DNA of 64,000 nucleotides from Roseovarius spongiae. GTDB taxonomy: Bacteria > Pseudomonadota > Alphaproteobacteria > Rhodobacterales > Rhodobacteraceae. Below are positions 60,195 through 64,000 of the stretch, one piece after another. The notes beneath the pieces are model-generated. The model was not told the DNA's origin. It saw nothing but the letters and a program-made list of their open reading frames with translations, and ran no database searches. The stretch spans positions 248,001 to 312,000 of the forward strand of contig NZ_RAPE01000004.1 of assembly GCF_003651245.1 (NCBI RefSeq), read 5' to 3'. The first letter of the stretch is position 1, and every line of letters begins with the position of its first letter. A program made the position numbers and the translations under genes.

Positions 60195-60198
60195 CCCC

Positions 60199-60546
60199 AT
60201 GACGAAGAAGAACGGAACCTCGAAATCCGCCAAGGCGGCGGCCAGGGCGGAGCCGCAGGACACCGGGCCGGTCTCCGACGCGGCCGCCGCGGAGGAACGG
60301 CGCGTCAGGCTCGACACCAGCCGGATGAAGAGCAGCTATTGCAACGTCTGCAACGCGACCAGCACGCGCGAGGAGGTGGTCATCAATTTCGGCCTCAACC
60401 AGAGTTGGGACCGCACCGAAGGCGACCTCGAGATCGAGATCCAGCATCGCATCATCATGAGCCCGCACGCCGCCGGCAAGCTGCGCGAGGTCCTGAACGA
60501 ACTGATCGGCGAATACGAGGGACGCTACGGCCCGTTGCAGGATTGA
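60199..60546 (+). CDS. DUF3467-family small protein
   Basis: The protein has 115 residues. After a Lys/Ala-rich disordered N-terminus, the core matches DUF3467: SYCNVCNATSTREEVVINFG, then EIEIQHRIIMSPHAAGKLRE and LNELIGEYEGRYGPL. The family usually reads Y-A-N-x-V-x-x-x-S-x-x-E-F-x-L-D-F; here Cys replaces two positions (C-N-V-C). It starts 4 bases after the giant stop (ATG at 60199; GTG at 60184 is an alternative) and lies 7 bases before the GAF-HlyD gene. It is certainly part of the same transcription unit. It is predicted cytoplasmic; a chaperone or assembly factor for the giant protein is possible but unproven. Confidence 0.85.
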   Translation: MTKKNGTSKSAKAAARAEPQDTGPVSDAAAAEERRVRLDTSRMKSSYCNVCNATSTREEVVINFGLNQSWDRTEGDLEIEIQHRIIMSPHAAGKLREVLNELIGEYEGRYGPLQD

Positions 60547-60553
60547 CCCCGAT

Positions 60554-62416
60554 TTGGAAAACCGCCCCATAACGCGGGACACCCCCGCGCCGGAGGTTGG
60601 CGAGGCGCCGGCCCCGGCCGACCCGTGGCGCGCGTTCCTCGACCCCGACGACGGGGCGGCGTTCCTCTCCGGCTGGCTCGCCATTGCCTGCGAACGGATC
60701 GGTTCGGCGCGGGCCGGGGTGCTGTTCCTGCGCGGCGATGGCGGGCGGCTGGGCGTGGCGGCGCGCTGGCAGGTCGCGGAGGCTGAGACCGAGCGTTTCG
60801 TCACGCTGGCCGAGGCGCTGTTGCGCAAGCCCGAACCGCTGTTGCAGCGCGGCGAGGAGGACACGCTGCTGGGTTATCCCATCGACAGCGGCGGGACGGT
60901 GCAGGGCGTGCTGGTGCTGGCGCTGGCGACCCACCCGGACGGCGCGACCATGCGCGCGCTCATGCGCGAGTTGCACTGGTCCTGCGGCTGGATCGAGGCG
61001 CGGCTGATGCAGGGGCAGGCCGCGCTTGGGCGCAGGCAGGCAAGCAGCGCCCAGCTCGTGACCGGGCTTCTGGCGGCCTGCGACGCGCATGAACGCTTTG
61101 ACGGGGCGGCGCTGGCGCTGGTCAACGCGATCCCGGGCCTTACCGGGTTCGACCTCGCCGCGCTCGGGATGCTGCGGCGCGGGCGCGTGCGGTTCGAGGC
61201 GCTGAGCCGCGTCGCCGCTTTCGGGCGAAAGTCCGAGCGCGTTGCCGCATTTGAGGCCGCGATGGACGAGGCGCTCGCCCAGGGCGAACCGGTGACATGG
61301 CCCGCCCCGCAGGACGGGCGGCAGATGATCGACGCGGCGCATCGCGCGCTCGGGCGGATGCTTGGCGCCGGGGCGCTGATCTCCGCGCCGCTGACGGTGC
61401 GCGGGCAGCCGGTGGGCGTGCTGCTGCTCGAGCGTGGACGCGAGGGCGACGCGGCGGTCGCGCTGGCCGAGGGAACGGCGGATGAGCTGCAACTGGTCGC
61501 GGCGGCGCTGGCCCCGCTGCTCAAGGCGAAATACGATGAGCGGCGCCTGATTTCGGGGCGGCTGCGCGACTGGGCGGGACGCGGATTGAGCGCCGTTTTC
61601 GGGCGGCGGCCTGCGATCACGCTGGCGGCGATCGTCGCCGCGCTGGCGCTGGCGCTGCCCTTCGTGATCACGGCAGAATTGCGCGTGCGCGCCGACGCGT
61701 CCGTCGAGGGGGCGCAGCAGCAGGCCGCCGTTGCGCCGGTCGATGGCTTCCTCGCCGAAGCGCCGGCGCGGGCGGGGCAGGAGGTGCGCACGGGCGACGT
61801 GCTCGCCCGGCTCGACAGCCGGGATCTCGCGCTCGAGGCCGCGGCGGCCGAGGCGCGCATCGCGGAAGCGCGCCAGTCGCTGCGCGAGGCGCTGGCCGAG
61901 GGCGACCGCGCCGCCGCCGCCATCGCCAATGCCGACCTGGCCGAGGCGCGCGCCGCCGCCGATCTGGCCGCTGCGCGGCTCGACCGGCTGACCGTGACCG
62001 CGCCCATCGACGGGCTGATCGTGTCAGGCGACCTCAGCCAGCGCATCGGCGCGCCGGTTGCGCGGGGCGATACGCTGTTCGAGGTGGCCGCGACGGACGG
62101 CTGGCGTCTGCGCATCGACGTGAGCGAATATGACCTCGGGCTGGTGGCGCCGGGGCAGGAGGGCCGCGCGGTGCTGGCCGGACTGCCGGATACGCCGGTG
62201 CCCTTCCGGGTGGAATCCATCGCCGCCGTGTCGGACCCCGGCGAGGGCGAGAACCGCTTTCGCGTCGACGCCACGGTAAGCGCGCCGCCCCCCGGATTGC
62301 GCCCCGGTCTCGAGGGTATCGCCAAGATCGCGGCGGGCGAGACCACGCTCGCCCACGCCTGGCTGCGCGGCACGCTGGTGCGCGCGCGCCTCCTGCTCTG
62401 GCGGTGGCTGCCATGA
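60554..62416 (+). CDS. GAF-domain/HlyD-type membrane fusion protein
   Basis: The protein has 620 residues, read from a TTG at 60554, 7 bases after the DUF3467 stop; no in-frame ATG is closer. Residues about 15-330 are cytoplasmic with GAF-like alpha/beta pattern, probably two copies (WLAIACERIGSARAGVLFLR; LISAPLTVRGQPVGVLLLER). One transmembrane helix (TLAAIVAALALALPFVITAE, about 355-375) leads to a periplasmic HlyD/lipoyl adaptor: AVAPVDGFLAEAPARAGQEV, helical hairpin, then LTVTAPIDGLIVSGDLSQRI. So cytoplasmic sensing is fused to an export adaptor. It overlaps the M50 gene by 4 bases (ATGA). Confidence 0.85.
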   Translation: MENRPITRDTPAPEVGEAPAPADPWRAFLDPDDGAAFLSGWLAIACERIGSARAGVLFLRGDGGRLGVAARWQVAEAETERFVTLAEALLRKPEPLLQRGEEDTLLGYPIDSGGTVQGVLVLALATHPDGATMRALMRELHWSCGWIEARLMQGQAALGRRQASSAQLVTGLLAACDAHERFDGAALALVNAIPGLTGFDLAALGMLRRGRVRFEALSRVAAFGRKSERVAAFEAAMDEALAQGEPVTWPAPQDGRQMIDAAHRALGRMLGAGALISAPLTVRGQPVGVLLLERGREGDAAVALAEGTADELQLVAAALAPLLKAKYDERRLISGRLRDWAGRGLSAVFGRRPAITLAAIVAALALALPFVITAELRVRADASVEGAQQQAAVAPVDGFLAEAPARAGQEVRTGDVLARLDSRDLALEAAAAEARIAEARQSLREALAEGDRAAAAIANADLAEARAAADLAAARLDRLTVTAPIDGLIVSGDLSQRIGAPVARGDTLFEVAATDGWRLRIDVSEYDLGLVAPGQEGRAVLAGLPDTPVPFRVESIAAVSDPGEGENRFRVDATVSAPPPGLRPGLEGIAKIAAGETTLAHAWLRGTLVRARLLLWRWLP

Positions 62417-64000
62417 GCGACGCGCACCGTTCCACCGACTGGTATCGCATCAGCGCCGCGAAACCGCGCCTGCGCCGCGACGTGCGGGTGATCCGGCATA
62501 TCTACCTTGGCCAGCCGTGGTATGTCCTGACCGACGCGACCGGGATCAAGGTGCATCGTCTGACCCCGGCGGCGCAGGAGGTGGCCGGGCGGCTCGACGG
62601 GCGGCGCGACGTTGAATCGATCTGGCAGGACCTGCAGGAGCGACTGGCCGAGGACGCGCCGACGCAGGACGAGATCGTGCGCCTGCTGTCGCAACTGCAC
62701 CAGTCGGATCTGCTGGACAATGCCGAAACCCCGCTGCTCGACGACCTGCTGGAGCGGCGCGACAAGGACCGCGCGCAGAAGTGGAAGAAGCTGCTGCTGA
62801 ACCCGCTTTCCGCAACCGTTCCGCTGTTCGATCCGGACCGCTTCCTGATCGTGCTGAGCCGCGCGATGGGGGTTGTCCCACGCGCGCTCTGGTGGCTCTC
62901 GGCGCTGGCTTTGATCGCGGCGGCGCTGATCGTGCTGCCGCTGCACTGGGCCGCACTTCGCCAGAGGGGGCTGGAGGGGTTCCTCGATCTGGAAAACCTC
63001 GCGCTGATCGCGCTGATCTACCCCGTCGTGAAGGCGCTGCACGAAATCGGCCATGGCGTCGCCGTGCGGTCGCGCGGAGGCGAGGTGCACGAAATGGGGC
63101 TGATGTTCATCGCCTTCTACCCGATTCCCTACGTCGAGGCGTCGGCATCGCTGTCGTTCCCGAACAAGTGGGACCGCGCGGCGGTGGCGGGGGCGGGCGT
63201 CGTCGTGGAACTGGTGATCGCCGCGCTCGCCTTCTTCGTCTGGACCCTGGCCGAGCCGGGGACGGTGCGCACGCTGATGTTCAACACTATGGTCATCTCG
63301 GGGCTGAGCACGCTGGCGGTGAACGGCAACCCCCTGCTGAAATTCGACGGCTACCACGTCCTGTGCGACGTGATCGAGATCCCGAACCTTTCCAAGCGCG
63401 GCAACGAATGGTGGGGTGAGATCGCGCGCGTGCACATCCTCGGCACAGGCGAGCGCGCGCGCACCCGGATGCAGCCGAGCGGCTGGGAGAAGCTGTGGTT
63501 CGCACTCTACCCGCCGGCCGCCTTTGCCTACCGCATCTTCATCTCGGTCACGATCGCGCTCTTCGTGGCGACGACCTATCGCATCGTCGGGGTGCTGCTG
63601 GCGATCTGGTCGCTGGCGATGATGCTGGCCTGGCCGATCCTCAAAACCGCGCACAAGGGACTGACCGATCCGCGCATACGCCGCGCGGGCGGGCGCGCCG
63701 TGTTGGGGGCGGGGGCGACGGCGCTGGCGGCGGGCGCGCTGGTCTTCGCGATGCCGCTGCCGCATCACGCGGTGGTGCAGGGGGTCGTGTGGCTGCCCGA
63801 AGAGGCGATCCTGCGCGCGCCGGTCGCGGCGCGGATCGCGTCCCTTCATGCGACCCATGGTGCGCGGGTGGCGCCCGGCGCGCCGCTTGTCACGCTCTCC
63901 GCGCCCGGGCTCGAGGCCGAGGCGCGGGAGCGCGCGGCGCGGCTGGAGAAGGCGCAGGCGCAATACGCCGCCGCCCGCGCGGCGGGGCGCGCAGATGCCG
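62413..64000 (+). CDS. PqqD-M50 site-2-type protease-HlyD fusion (runs off the right edge)
   Basis: About 529 residues are visible. Residues about 15-110 form a PqqD-like winged helix (QPWYVLTDATGIKVHRLTPA). Next come membrane helices with the M50 zinc motif HEIGH at 210-214 and the second motif NGNPLLKFDGYHVLCDVIEI with Asp312 as third ligand. More helices lead to a periplasmic lipoyl-like start (VVQGVVWLPEEAILRAPVAA) at about 455, with a helical hairpin beginning at the edge. The plan matches putative peptide zinc metalloproteases of the YydH type (M50 plus HlyD). It overlaps the GAF-HlyD gene (ATGA). It probably cleaves or channels the giant protein; this is inferred. Confidence 0.88.
   Translation, partial: MSDAHRSTDWYRISAAKPRLRRDVRVIRHIYLGQPWYVLTDATGIKVHRLTPAAQEVAGRLDGRRDVESIWQDLQERLAEDAPTQDEIVRLLSQLHQSDLLDNAETPLLDDLLERRDKDRAQKWKKLLLNPLSATVPLFDPDRFLIVLSRAMGVVPRALWWLSALALIAAALIVLPLHWAALRQRGLEGFLDLENLALIALIYPVVKALHEIGHGVAVRSRGGEVHEMGLMFIAFYPIPYVEASASLSFPNKWDRAAVAGAGVVVELVIAALAFFVWTLAEPGTVRTLMFNTMVISGLSTLAVNGNPLLKFDGYHVLCDVIEIPNLSKRGNEWWGEIARVHILGTGERARTRMQPSGWEKLWFALYPPAAFAYRIFISVTIALFVATTYRIVGVLLAIWSLAMMLAWPILKTAHKGLTDPRIRRAGGRAVLGAGATALAAGALVFAMPLPHHAVVQGVVWLPEEAILRAPVAARIASLHATHGARVAPGAPLVTLSAPGLEAEARERAARLEKAQAQYAAARAAGRADA

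Overview
The window is GC-rich DNA from what looks like an alphaproteobacterium, most probably a Rhodobacterales relative. The reasons are codon and GC style, a DUF1127 protein, a HupE-type nickel permease, an NDUFS4-like protein, and a LEPR-XLL giant exoprotein. No rRNA, tRNA, CRISPR array or intact insertion sequence was seen.

Region 1 (1-10.9 kb) is a protein-quality-control island. A partial ftsH reads leftward, diverging from three consecutive small heat-shock protein genes, a ClpK/ClpG-type disaggregase, an unusual HPF-like/sigma-like fusion protein, hdeD, an NDUFS4-like gene, a yfdX-family gene, grpE and htpX. The content strongly resembles the transmissible locus of stress tolerance (LHR/tLST) of Gammaproteobacteria.

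Region 2 (10.9-13.9 kb) is accessory DNA of visibly lower GC. It holds an ImmA/IrrE metallopeptidase, a Xre/ParS-like DNA-binding protein, a Phd-type antitoxin and a YhaV-type toxin with a damaged N-terminus, all leftward. Next to them are remnants of a serine recombinase and of another gene that ends in a terminator.

Region 3 (13.9-18 kb) holds a hupE/ureJ permease, a candidate 45-residue membrane protein, an MFS exporter, a decayed TRAP-permease (DUF3394) tail, dps with a clear terminator, and a DUF1127 protein.

Region 4 (18.3-24.1 kb) is a compact urease operon, ureA-ureB-ureC-ureF-ureD-ureG, followed by an FUSC membrane protein. No ureE is present, but UreG carries a His-rich tail. The UreC flap cysteine is replaced by alanine.

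Region 5 (24.3-64 kb, continuing off the right edge) is the most striking part. One reading frame of about 35 kb encodes a protein of about 11,600 residues. It starts with a LEPR-XLL motif and runs through about 17 PPC-like modules, 17 CARDB modules, nine cadherin/He_PIG-like Ig modules, two propeller-like regions, Rhs-like and dockerin-like segments, an alpha/beta hydrolase domain with an Asp in the nucleophile position, Gly-rich linked helical modules, a HExxHxxGxxD protease and a four-Cys tail. It is flanked by a divergent periplasmic adaptor gene. Downstream lie a DUF3467 gene, a GAF-HlyD membrane fusion protein and a PqqD-M50-HlyD membrane protease fusion. Together these look like a dedicated export and processing system for a giant surface or secreted protein. 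That function is inferred and has no experimental support that I know of.
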